Assembly: GCF_007301515.1 (NCBI RefSeq)
Contig: NZ_CP041666.1
Location: 3,100,001-3,164,000 of the forward strand
Direction of reading: 5' to 3'
From: Radiobacillus deserti
Lineage (GTDB): Bacteria; Bacillota; Bacilli; Bacillales; Amphibacillaceae
Length of the DNA: 64,000 bases
The notes below the pieces were generated by a model. It worked only from the letters and a program-made list of their open reading frames with translations, was not told the origin of the DNA and did not search any database. The translations under genes were made by a program, and so were the position numbers. This document shows, one piece after another, positions 1 through 7,908 of this stretch (positions within the stretch are counted from its first letter, which is position 1; every line of letters starts with the position of its first letter).

Positions 1-99
1 GTTCACGTCCATTCCATGTACTTGGAAGCCATGCTTCGCGAACATAATAGAGGTTGGTAATCCTATATATCCAAGACCAATAACACATATTTTTTCCAT
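1..99 (-). CDS. Nucleotide-sugar dehydrogenase (UDP-ManNAc/UDP-glucose DH family), N-terminus only
   Basis: Only the first 33 codons lie in the window. They begin at an ATG preceded by AAAGGAAG and encode MEKICVIGLGYIGLP followed by a typical Rossmann first helix, the NAD-binding start of the WecC/TuaD/Ugd family. These cytoplasmic enzymes oxidise UDP-sugars to uronic acids for surface polysaccharide. The gene lies next to an O-antigen-ligase-like gene transcribed in the same direction, which fits a polysaccharide locus. The substrate cannot be decided because the catalytic domain lies outside the window. Confidence 0.75.
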   Translation of the reverse strand, partial: MEKICVIGLGYIGLPTSIMFAKHGFQVHGMDVN

Positions 100-116
100 C
101 AGAAATACTTCCTTTC

Positions 117-1583
117 TTAGTTGGTGCCTGGCACCGTCTTAGTTCGTCCATGTTTGATTGTTTCCATCCAAGCTAAGAGTGCAAAGAAGAACATCGGGAA
201 TACTTGGTTTTCCCAAATATTATACACAACTCCTACCATGCAGATAAATAACCAGAGCGAAACGAACACGTGTACCTGAGCTGGATGTGTTTGTCGAATC
301 GTCCATATTCGATATACCATATTTAATAGAAATACGGCAAATAGCACCACCCCAATGGCACCGGTTTGCGCTATGATTTGAATGTATTGGTTATCGGAGT
401 AAAAATCCTTCCCCTTATAATCATAGATACCAGCAAGTCCGTAATCCTCATAAATAGGAGAAGAATAAACAAGTGCTGCCGAATCTCCGAATGTACCAAA
501 GCCCGTTCCGATAATCGGGTGATCCATAAATACTTCAAAGCCTTTTTCAATAAAGAATAGACGTCCGCTTTCCGAGCTTCGCGCTACCTGCTCCTCATCA
601 AAGGAGGAAGAAAAACGATCTCCTATTCCACCCCCACCGTCTCCACCATTTTCCGATAGGTTGATTCCGTTTGGTCCAGAAGCAATCCACCCATGTAAAG
701 AGCTAATTGGTAAGAAAACAATCAAATATCCAGCTACCGCTGCAATGACAATCTGCTTCACCACTTTCCAATTACGGCTTAAGAAGACAAACAATGCTCC
801 TGCCACCACAATTCCAATCCACGTTCCTCGAGAATACGTTAGTAAAAGTATTCCGATAAACAAGGTAAGCGGGAAGAAATAGAGTTTCTTTGCAGACTCT
901 CTTAACAGCATGAGAGATGCAATAATCGCAATCACCATGTATAACCCAAGCGAGTTAGGATTTCCAATTAATCCATAAATCCGGTTCGCATTCGTTGGAG
1001 AAACATAGCCTTCCTTCCACGTTTGTGGTAAAAGCCACTGACGCTGTGATAATAATTCAATGAACCCGTGCAAGCTGAGTAAGATCCCTACTCCAATAAC
1101 AACTTTCGCTATCGTAATGATATCCTCTCGAGTCCACGCGAGACGCTTCAATCCATAAAACAACAAATACATCATAAGGAACTTACGCAATTGGAAGATG
1201 ATCGCTGTCGGCGACACCCCTGTTAAAAATGCGGAAATAGCTCCGAGCACACAAAACAAAAGATAGGCCCATTCATATATTTCTAGCTGAAAAATTGACT
1301 TCCAGTCCTTTTCAATCCATGATGTCCATATCACCCTAGCTACTAAGACGATAATCGCTATATCCCCAGCGAGCTTTAGACCATCATTAATCTCAACAAG
1401 AAAAGGGCGTAGAGGATAATAAAGAATCAACAAAGGAACAACCCACTTTGGCTGCAACCAAGCGATTACTGCGAAATAGACAACGCTAATCCCTAAAGAT
1501 AGAGGCGATGGAAGAATCAATCCAACTCCAAGAACCGCTATCGTAGCTATAATAAAAAGAAAAAAATTTCTCTGGTTGTTCAT
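117..1583 (-). CDS. O-antigen ligase / Wzy_C family membrane protein
   Basis: A 488-residue polytopic membrane protein with about ten or more hydrophobic segments and a large extracytoplasmic loop in the middle (roughly residues 300-390). The loop contains HPIIGTGFGTFGD, the kind of motif seen in Wzy_C/WaaL proteins. The family joins or polymerises lipid-linked glycans on the outer face of the membrane. GGAG stands about ten bases before the ATG. The gene lies just upstream of the partial sugar dehydrogenase on the same strand. The last codons (KTVPGTN) and the stop come from a REP-like palindrome, so the C-terminus has probably been altered by insertion. The polymer is unknown. Confidence 0.7.
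   Translation of the reverse strand: MNNQRNFFLFIIATIAVLGVGLILPSPLSLGISVVYFAVIAWLQPKWVVPLLILYYPLRPFLVEINDGLKLAGDIAIIVLVARVIWTSWIEKDWKSIFQLEIYEWAYLLFCVLGAISAFLTGVSPTAIIFQLRKFLMMYLLFYGLKRLAWTREDIITIAKVVIGVGILLSLHGFIELLSQRQWLLPQTWKEGYVSPTNANRIYGLIGNPNSLGLYMVIAIIASLMLLRESAKKLYFFPLTLFIGILLLTYSRGTWIGIVVAGALFVFLSRNWKVVKQIVIAAVAGYLIVFLPISSLHGWIASGPNGINLSENGGDGGGGIGDRFSSSFDEEQVARSSESGRLFFIEKGFEVFMDHPIIGTGFGTFGDSAALVYSSPIYEDYGLAGIYDYKGKDFYSDNQYIQIIAQTGAIGVVLFAVFLLNMVYRIWTIRQTHPAQVHVFVSLWLFICMVGVVYNIWENQVFPMFFFALLAWMETIKHGRTKTVPGTN
123..135. repeat. REP-like palindrome at a gene end
   Basis: A perfect 13-base palindrome, GGTGCCTGGCACC, lies across the last codons of the O-antigen-ligase-like gene. Its core GGTGCCTG recurs in the long inverted repeat at 49851. 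Short palindromes of this type are scattered in many Bacillaceae genomes; a link to REP/RAYT elements is inferred. Confidence 0.5.
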
Positions 1584-1845
1584 GCATGTTCAACTCCAAC
1601 GATTTTATAATTACTGTTTAAAAAGTTACGGTATTAGCATATACATTTAACTCCTATTTTTGCAAGGGAAAATATATCGATTTTTCACAGAAATAATCGC
1701 ATGCCGAAGATTACTTCTTCTTTTTGTCGAACTTAGCATAACCGAACAGAGATGGATTATGATGTCGTTTCTAGTGGGGAATCCTCCCGTTTAAAATAGA
1801 AATTGTGATAAGCTTCACATAAATGTCATCTATCTCGACTTTTTA
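1584..1845. other. Divergent intergenic region
   Basis: AT-rich spacer between the O-antigen-ligase-like gene (minus) and the polyprenyl-arabinose operon (plus). Apart from the tandem promoter elements at its right end, I see no gene, terminator or strong repeat. Confidence 0.5.
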
Positions 1846-1866
1846 TGCTATAATTTGTGCTATAAT
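1846..1866 (+). promoter_or_regulatory. Tandem extended -10 promoters for the DPA-like operon
   Basis: Two identical TGCTATAAT elements (TG at 1846 with TATAAT at 1849-1854, and TG at 1858 with TATAAT at 1861-1866) lie 12 bases apart. They are about 40 bases upstream of the first gene. Both match the extended -10 of sigma-A promoters, and no strong -35 is visible. They are the probable start of the six-gene operon. Confidence 0.55.
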
Positions 1867-1896
1867 GAGTTGATATTTTCGCTTGGAGGAATAAAA

Positions 1897-2775
1897 TTGT
1901 ACAGGCATTCAATACTAACAGCATTATGGAAGCAATTGCGCCCCAGGCAGTGGGTAAAAAACTTCCTCGTATTTGCGGCCCTTTTGTTTTCATTTGAGTT
2001 TTATCATATAGAAGCACTCGGTCAATCTATCTTTGGATTCATCGTGTTTTGTTTTACCGCAAGTAGTATTTACATATTAAATGATTATCGAGATCGAGAA
2101 GCAGATCGACATCATCCTGAAAAAAAACATCGACCGATGGCTTCGGGTGCCTTACCTGTTTCGATTGCCCTTCTCACCGGAGGTATCTTGCTTTTTACCG
2201 GATTGCTTAGTTCGTTTCTAGTAAATAAATTATTCTTTGCGATTGTGCTTATTTACTTCACCATGAATGTGCTCTATAGTATCTGGTTAAAGCATGTTGT
2301 GATTATAGATATCATGATTATAGCCGCGGGGTTTGTACTCCGGGCCATTAGTGGTGCCGTCATCATTGAAGTCCCATTTACACCGTGGTTTTTATTATGT
2401 ATCATGTTACTTTCTTTATTTTTAGCCATTGGGAAAAGACGTCACGAGCTTTCATTAGCACTCGAGTATAGCTCGAACTCCCATCGCAAGGTGCTAGGAG
2501 ATTACACGCTTCCGTTGCTCGATCAAATGACGAGTATCGTGACCGCATCCACGATTGTCAGCTATGCGGTTTTTACGTTTACTTCCGGAAATACCGTTCA
2601 CTTAATGTGGACGATTCCATTTGTGATTTACGGAATGTTCCGGTATCTGTATCTTGTACACGTAAAAGGAAAAGGCGGAGCACCAGAAAAGCTTTTATTT
2701 GAGGACAAGCATATTCTGATCACCGTCCTGTTATATGCGATAGCTGTTGTTCTTATTTTTACGATTTTTGAATAG
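1897..2775 (+). CDS. UbiA-family polyprenyl-phosphate phosphoribosyltransferase (DPPR synthase-like)
   Basis: A 292-residue integral membrane prenyltransferase. Residues 62-70 are NDYRDREAD, the Mg-binding NDxxDxxxD motif, followed by HPEKKHRPMASG. A second conserved stretch holds YSIWLK and D(x)8GFVLRAISGA. These features match mycobacterial DPPR synthase (Rv3806c, 302 residues), which transfers ribose-5-phosphate from PRPP to decaprenyl phosphate. The start chosen is a TTG at 1897 with GGAGG seven bases upstream; the ATG at 1855 lies inside the promoter. It is followed directly by DprE1- and DprE2-like genes, which strongly supports this role over quinone or heme prenylation. In a bacillus the carrier is probably undecaprenyl phosphate (inference). 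Confidence 0.85.
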   Translation: MYRHSILTALWKQLRPRQWVKNFLVFAALLFSFEFYHIEALGQSIFGFIVFCFTASSIYILNDYRDREADRHHPEKKHRPMASGALPVSIALLTGGILLFTGLLSSFLVNKLFFAIVLIYFTMNVLYSIWLKHVVIIDIMIIAAGFVLRAISGAVIIEVPFTPWFLLCIMLLSLFLAIGKRRHELSLALEYSSNSHRKVLGDYTLPLLDQMTSIVTASTIVSYAVFTFTSGNTVHLMWTIPFVIYGMFRYLYLVHVKGKGGAPEKLLFEDKHILITVLLYAIAVVLIFTIFE

Positions 2776-2791
2776 TAGAAAGGAAGCGATT

Positions 2792-4153
2792 ATGTTGTCT
2801 AAGCCAGTCAAACAAGCCTTGTCCGGTTGGGGACAGTATCCGGTTGAATCCTGTTATGTATATCGCCCTGAAATGATAAAAGAACTTCAAACCCTCCTAT
2901 CCGAACGTGATGGGTCCTTTATTTCATACGGTGTCGGACGAAGCTATGGAGACACTGCATTAAATAAAGGTGGAAATGTAATACGAATGGATCGTTTTAA
3001 CCATTTCCTTGATTTTAATGAAGAAACAGGAATGCTGACGTGCGAATCTGGCGTTCTATTAGAGGAAATTATCGATGTGTTCTTACCGAGAGGATTTTAT
3101 TTACCAGTCACACCTGGCACAAAGTTTGTCACAGTAGGTGGAGCAATCGCGAACGACGTACACGGGAAAAACCTTCACAAGGATGGGACGTTCTCTGAGT
3201 ATGTGCAATCCTTCGAGCTTCTAACAGCGAACGGAGAAGTACTGCTTTGTAGTCGCGAGGAAAATGCGGATGTTTTCTGGGCGACAGTTGGAGGAATTGG
3301 GTTAACTGGCATTATTCTAACCGCAACGTTTCAGCTTATACGTGTAGAATCTGCTTACATAGATGTGACATATGAACGTGCTCGTAACATTGATGAAGCG
3401 TTTGAAAAGTTCATCGCACACGATGACGACTATAAATATTCCGTTGCTTGGATTGATTGCTTAGCATCTGGAGATTCCTTAGGACGATCTGTATTGATGC
3501 GAGGAGATCATGCAAAACGTGAGGACCTTCCAGCATCTATTATGGAGCCATTAAAGCCAGCAAATAAATTAAAGGCGACTATGCCGATACATGCACCATC
3601 TTTCGTATTAAATCATTGGTCGATTGCCGCCTTTAATGAATTGTATTATACCGTGAATAAAGATGCCGATAAAATCGTGGAGCAAAGCTCCTTCTTCCAT
3701 CCACTCGATTCCATTAATGATTGGAACAAGCTATATGGAAAGAAAGGGTTTGTTCAATATCAAGCGGTTTTTCCAAAAAACGAAAATCCTAAAGCAGGCA
3801 TTACGAAAATGCTGGAGATGCTGAGCAAGAAAAAAACAGCTTCCTTTTTAGCTGTATTAAAAAGCTCGGGCCCAGCAAACGATGGATTGTTATCCTTTCC
3901 GATGGAAGGATACACGCTTGCATTAGATATTCCGCTTAAAGATGATTCTTTATTCCCATTTTTACGAGAGCTAGACGAGCTCGTCGTCTCTCACGGTGGA
4001 CGTGTCTATTTAGCAAAGGATTCTAGCCTACCACAAGACACGTTCCGCAAGATGTATCCAAAATGGGAAGAATTTTTAACAGTAAAAAGAAAGGTAGACC
4101 CGAACGATCGATTCTCTTCTTCTATGTCTCGTCGTTTAGGTCTTACGGATTAA
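2792..4153 (+). CDS. dprE1: DprE1-like FAD-dependent decaprenylphosphoryl-ribose 2-oxidase
   Basis: A 453-residue VAO/PCMH-fold flavoprotein. The FAD loop GVGRSYGD is at residues 47-54, and VGGAIANDVHGKN contains His124, the position of the flavin-linked histidine region of mycobacterial DprE1. The C-terminus carries LAKDSS with Lys409 (equivalent to catalytic Lys418) and VKRKVDPNDRFSSSMSRRL, which mirrors the mycobacterial end. DprE1 oxidises the 2-OH of polyprenyl-P-ribose, the first half of epimerisation to arabinose. The residue matching the benzothiazinone-binding Cys387 is Ala377. The ATG at 2792 follows AAAGGAAG. It lies 16 bases after the UbiA gene and 14 before the DprE2 gene. Confidence 0.88.
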   Translation: MLSKPVKQALSGWGQYPVESCYVYRPEMIKELQTLLSERDGSFISYGVGRSYGDTALNKGGNVIRMDRFNHFLDFNEETGMLTCESGVLLEEIIDVFLPRGFYLPVTPGTKFVTVGGAIANDVHGKNLHKDGTFSEYVQSFELLTANGEVLLCSREENADVFWATVGGIGLTGIILTATFQLIRVESAYIDVTYERARNIDEAFEKFIAHDDDYKYSVAWIDCLASGDSLGRSVLMRGDHAKREDLPASIMEPLKPANKLKATMPIHAPSFVLNHWSIAAFNELYYTVNKDADKIVEQSSFFHPLDSINDWNKLYGKKGFVQYQAVFPKNENPKAGITKMLEMLSKKKTASFLAVLKSSGPANDGLLSFPMEGYTLALDIPLKDDSLFPFLRELDELVVSHGGRVYLAKDSSLPQDTFRKMYPKWEEFLTVKRKVDPNDRFSSSMSRRLGLTD

Positions 4154-4167
4154 AAGGAGGGAACGAC

Positions 4168-4908
4168 ATGGCTAAGATTTTAATACTTGGTGCCACTTCT
4201 TCAATTGCACAATCTACCGCTCAAAAGCTTGCGGAGAATGGACATGATTTGATTTTAACGAGTAGAAATACAGAAGACTTAAACACGCTAAAACGTGACC
4301 TTTCCATCCGTCACCAAATTGACGTGAAGCTAAAGCCATTTGATGCGTTAGACTTCGACCATCATGAAGCCTTCTTTTCTAACGTAGTAGAAGAAACGGG
4401 CGGATTGGATGGAATCCTACTTATGTACGGAGCTATGGCGGATCAAAAGGTTGCGGAAACAGATTTCGAAGCGTCACGCCAAATGATTGATGTGAACTAT
4501 ACGTCGGCCGTATCGATTTTAAACATTGCTGCGAATTACTTTGAAAAGAAACGACACGGCATTATTTGTGCGGTTTCTTCTGTTGCTGGAGACCGCGGAA
4601 GAAAGAGCAACTATATTTACGGTTCAACGAAAGCAGGACTTTCTACTTATATGGAAGGATTGCGAAATCGACTTCATGAAAAAGGGGTCCAAGTCATGAC
4701 CGTGAAGCCAGGTATGGTGGATACGAAAATGACATATGGCGTTGTGAAGGATTCACCACTTCTAGCGGATCCAGATAAAGTAGGGAAAGATATTGCAGAT
4801 GGCATCCAAAAGAAAAAGGATGTACTATACACCCCTTGGTTCTGGCTAATTATTATGCTCGTTATTAAGCTGATTCCTGAAAAACTATTTAAACGGATGA
4901 ACTTGTAA
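4168..4908 (+). CDS. dprE2: DprE2-like SDR reductase (decaprenylphosphoryl-2-keto-ribose reductase)
   Basis: A 246-residue short-chain dehydrogenase. It has the NAD(P)-binding GATSSIAQ at residues 8-15, the catalytic Ser in AVSSVAG and YGSTK at 151-155, and a hydrophobic C-terminal tail (LIIMLVIKLIPEKLF) like DprE2 (254 residues in M. tuberculosis). With DprE1 it completes conversion of polyprenyl-P-ribose to polyprenyl-P-arabinose at the membrane. The start is the ATG at 4168 after AGGAGGG. Its TAA overlaps the ATG of the next gene (TAATG), so the two are translationally coupled. Taken alone it could be any SDR; the neighbours decide the role. Confidence 0.85.
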   Translation: MAKILILGATSSIAQSTAQKLAENGHDLILTSRNTEDLNTLKRDLSIRHQIDVKLKPFDALDFDHHEAFFSNVVEETGGLDGILLMYGAMADQKVAETDFEASRQMIDVNYTSAVSILNIAANYFEKKRHGIICAVSSVAGDRGRKSNYIYGSTKAGLSTYMEGLRNRLHEKGVQVMTVKPGMVDTKMTYGVVKDSPLLADPDKVGKDIADGIQKKKDVLYTPWFWLIIMLVIKLIPEKLFKRMNL

Positions 4909-5861
4909 TGAAGGAACAGGGATATCAACCGAAAAACTTAGTTTCTAAGCTTATTTTCGGCATTCTATTAGGGATCGTTGTCATTGCGGTCTTTCTCATG
5001 TTTACAGACTTTAAGAAAATAGTTTCCGAGCTACAGGAGATGCCAGGATCATATTTGCTCCTGGCGTTTGTTTTGACCTTCTGTAGCTATCTATTACGAC
5101 TGTGGAAATGGCATGCCTTTACAAAGTGGTCAGATATTAAGATTAGCCTTAAGGACAATACGTCCATTTTCTTTATTGGACTCATGATGTCAATAACGCC
5201 AGGTAAAGCTGGCGAGCTCATCAAAGGGTATTTTTTGCAAAAGCGTGCGGGTACCCCATATGCGAAGTCACTTCCTATCGTATTTTTCGACCGACTTACG
5301 GACATTATCGCGATGGCTTTGCTCGTAGGCCTAGGTCTTATCGTGTATCCTTTCGGCATTCTGCCCTTTTCCATTTTAATTATCGGTGTCGTACTGTTTT
5401 TAATCATGCTGCCACGAAAAAAATGGATGGAACAAATTATTGATTGGGTTACGAAGCCAGAGCGTTTAACCAAGTATAGAGAGAATCTACATTCGATGTA
5501 TGCTCATTCCTTAAGCTTTGTTCATACAAAAATACTAGGCTTTTCGCTTATTGTAAGCTTTGCAGCCTGGTTTTTAGAATGTTTAAGCTTGTATGTCATT
5601 TTACAAGCGTTCGAGCTTCCTGTTTCGTTATTAGCCAGTATCTTAACGTTTAGCCTTGGCACGGTCGCTGGCGCAGTTTCCATGATCCCTGGTGGATTAG
5701 GAGCTGCAGAAGGAAGTATTACTGGGTTACTCCTATACTTCGGGGTAGGGTCGAGCTTAGCTGTTAGCATCTCCTTACTCATTCGCTTCGTCACCCTATG
5801 GTTTGGCGTATTACTCGGCATACTCGTTTTTATAAAGACGAGAAAGAAATTTCAACTTTGA
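4908..5861 (+). CDS. LPG synthase TM-region / YbhN-like flippase-domain membrane protein
   Basis: A 317-residue polytopic protein of the lysylphosphatidylglycerol-synthase transmembrane family (UPF0104/YbhN). It has the family stretches TPGKAGELIKGYFL and FFDRLTDI near residues 100-135 and SLGTVAGAVSMIPGGLGAAEG near 250-270. Members are integral membrane proteins and several are proposed to move lipid-linked substrates. Its overlap with the DprE2 gene and its place before a glycosyltransferase suggest that it flips polyprenyl-P-arabinose or a related lipid to the outer leaflet. That role is inference from context only. Confidence 0.75.
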   Translation: MKEQGYQPKNLVSKLIFGILLGIVVIAVFLMFTDFKKIVSELQEMPGSYLLLAFVLTFCSYLLRLWKWHAFTKWSDIKISLKDNTSIFFIGLMMSITPGKAGELIKGYFLQKRAGTPYAKSLPIVFFDRLTDIIAMALLVGLGLIVYPFGILPFSILIIGVVLFLIMLPRKKWMEQIIDWVTKPERLTKYRENLHSMYAHSLSFVHTKILGFSLIVSFAAWFLECLSLYVILQAFELPVSLLASILTFSLGTVAGAVSMIPGGLGAAEGSITGLLLYFGVGSSLAVSISLLIRFVTLWFGVLLGILVFIKTRKKFQL

Positions 5862-5873
5862 GGAGGTTCCGTT

Positions 5874-6308
5874 ATGCCTTACTTTCTAGCTCCGATGATT
5901 GGTTGGTTCACATCTGGTTGTTTAAAGTTTATAATCAATTACTTACGATTCGGAAAAGACGCGCGTCATCGTACTGGGAACGGCGGATTTCCAAGCACTC
6001 ACACCGCTACTGTTTCCAGTCCTGTTCTCTTAGTCGGGATGGGCGAAGGCTGGTTTTCACCTGCATTCGGAATCGGCGTTGCCTTCTTATTGATAGTCAT
6101 CATTGATGCGACGGGACTTCGGATTGCGGTCGGAAAACAAGCTGGCGTTTTAAATCTATTAACAGTCAATCACGAAAAACGAGAGATTATGCGAGAGCGA
6201 ATGGGTCACACGAAACTAGAAGTTCTCGGAGGACTGCTCGTAGGTCTTCTCGTCAGTACTTGTCTGTACTGGATTTTCACTGCTTGGGGGTGGACACAGC
6301 TTGACTAA
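5874..6308 (+). CDS. Divergent PAP2 family protein (YuiD/DUF212), putative DPPR phosphatase
   Basis: A 144-residue membrane protein of the divergent PAP2 family. The signature pieces are GGFPSTHTATV near residues 42-52, IDATGLRIAVGKQAGVLN near 80-97, and RERMGHTKLEVLGGLLVG near the end. In mycobacteria a PAP2 protein (Rv3807c) sits beside DPPR synthase and is thought to remove the 5-phosphate before DprE1 acts. This gene fills the same slot in this operon, so I infer the same step. AGGAGG precedes the ATG. Related YuiD proteins elsewhere have no settled function. Confidence 0.8.
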   Translation: MPYFLAPMIGWFTSGCLKFIINYLRFGKDARHRTGNGGFPSTHTATVSSPVLLVGMGEGWFSPAFGIGVAFLLIVIIDATGLRIAVGKQAGVLNLLTVNHEKREIMRERMGHTKLEVLGGLLVGLLVSTCLYWIFTAWGWTQLD

Positions 6309-7770
6309 AAAAAGCACGATGATTAGCTTAATTGGGTTATTTATTTTATATAGTGTGTTTATTATTGTTCAATCGTTTGAACATGCAGATGGCTACTTAT
6401 CTTCTGATTCCGCTCACTACTTACAGCTAGCTACCAATATATTAGAAGGAAATGGATTCACAACCACCGATTTGATTCCGGAGGAGAGTGCGTATTTCGC
6501 GACTTGGCCAGTTGGTTATTCCATATTGATTTCAGGTGTTTCGTTCGTTAGTGGTTTTGGTGTGTTTGTTTCTTCGAAGCTAGTGAACATCATGATTTTA
6601 GGGTTATGTTTCTTACTTATTTATTTATTATTTAAGGAAAAGGCATTCTTTGTATCGATCGTTTTTACGATTAGCACGTGTACGGAAATATTTAGTTATA
6701 CGTGGTCAGAGGTTCCTTTTTTATTCGGCATGCTTTGGTTAGTCTATGGCATGATTCGCTACTATGAGACAGAGAAGAGCTCGTATGCCGTCCAGCTCAG
6801 TCTAGCTAGCTTATGCTTGTTCTTGATGCGGTATATCGGCTTAATAGGAGCGGGAATGGTTGGATTGCTTGGGTTCTATTATTTGTTCCAGAAAAAGTGG
6901 AAGCCCATGCTTGTCTGCTGGATTTCTGGTTCTATCCCTATTTTGCTGGCTGGCGGATATCTCTGGAACAACCTGCAGCAAACCGGAAATGCGACGGGAA
7001 TGGAACGGATTCCTCGCCCGGAAACGACTGCAGAGTTTTTCGATATGCTTTGGAATGGAATCGTTGTAGAATGGAATTTGTTATCGATTAGTAGCGAAGT
7101 CTATGTATGGTGGAGTGCGAGTCTTGTGCTGGCAACATTTTTGATGTTTGTAAGATGGTCTTCTATAAAAGCACTATTTAGTAAGGAATTGCCTGGAAAA
7201 CGATATGTACCGCTCTTCTTCCTATTTGCTGGAACGATCTATTTTATTGCAATTGTAGGGATGCGATGGACGTCCCAGTTTGACCCATTTAACTTTCGTT
7301 TACTTGGCCCAGCGACGTTTATGTTTGCGCTAGCGCTCGTGAGCTGGTTCGTCCAAACAGAAGGCATTCATTGGGTTCGATGGAGACGGTTTCTCCTCGC
7401 ATTGTTTGCGATGACCGTTGTGATGAATATAGGGCTGAGCACGTATCAAGCCGTGACGAGTAACGATACGGATTATATGGATACGAGAAGAACGGTTCTT
7501 GCGACGTATCAAGAAATCCCTAGTGACAGTATTGTGGCGATGGAGAACATCCATGCTCGATATTTACGGCCTGATTTGCAATATATAAAGGTGCACTTTA
7601 AGCCGTATTTTAAGGAAAAGGAATCGGTGGAGGCTTTCTTGGATCGAGTGACACCTAATAAGGCGGAGGGCGTCTATGTGGAGCATAAGGCACTTAGTCC
7701 TCACCGCTACCATGAAAGTTTTGTGCAGCTGATGGAAGAGAATAGCGCGCATTTTATTCGATTAGAATAG
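6301..7770 (+). CDS. GT-C fold membrane glycosyltransferase (candidate polyprenyl-P-arabinose-dependent)
   Basis: A 489-residue polytopic protein of the ArnT/PMT-like GT-C class. The first loop after TM1 holds SSDSAHYLQLATNILEG, the acidic D(S)xxY pattern of this class. There are about ten membrane segments and a soluble extracytoplasmic C-terminus from about residue 395. GT-C enzymes take sugars from polyprenyl-phosphate donors outside the membrane. As the last gene of the operon it is the best candidate to use the arabinose lipid. The start is a TTG with GGGGGTGG upstream, overlapping the end of the PAP2 gene by eight bases. Acceptor and sugar are not provable from sequence. Confidence 0.72.
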   Translation: MTKKSTMISLIGLFILYSVFIIVQSFEHADGYLSSDSAHYLQLATNILEGNGFTTTDLIPEESAYFATWPVGYSILISGVSFVSGFGVFVSSKLVNIMILGLCFLLIYLLFKEKAFFVSIVFTISTCTEIFSYTWSEVPFLFGMLWLVYGMIRYYETEKSSYAVQLSLASLCLFLMRYIGLIGAGMVGLLGFYYLFQKKWKPMLVCWISGSIPILLAGGYLWNNLQQTGNATGMERIPRPETTAEFFDMLWNGIVVEWNLLSISSEVYVWWSASLVLATFLMFVRWSSIKALFSKELPGKRYVPLFFLFAGTIYFIAIVGMRWTSQFDPFNFRLLGPATFMFALALVSWFVQTEGIHWVRWRRFLLALFAMTVVMNIGLSTYQAVTSNDTDYMDTRRTVLATYQEIPSDSIVAMENIHARYLRPDLQYIKVHFKPYFKEKESVEAFLDRVTPNKAEGVYVEHKALSPHRYHESFVQLMEENSAHFIRLE

Positions 7771-7785
7771 GTTGTATTAGTGGCA

Positions 7786-7819
7786 GGGCCTCCTAGACTT
7801 TGTGTCGGGGGCTCTTTTT
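7786..7819 (+). terminator. Weak terminator after the DPA-like operon
   Basis: GGGCCTCC (7786-7793) can pair with GGGGGCTC (7807-7814) using two G-U pairs, followed by five Ts. It lies shortly after the glycosyltransferase stop codon. Confidence 0.5.
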
Positions 7820-7880
7820 AATAGTGGGGGTGCTGAATTGGTTTTAGCGCAATCTGAATCTGCACCACCAACAGCAGACA

Positions 7881-7908
7881 ACAAAAAAACGCTCATGGTG
7901 AGCGTTTT
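7881..7908. terminator. Bidirectional terminator between convergent genes
   Basis: The hairpin CGCTCA-TGG-TGAGCG (7890-7904) is flanked by A-run and T-run on both sides, directly after the stop of the minus-strand transferase gene. It can end transcription from both sides. Confidence 0.75.
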
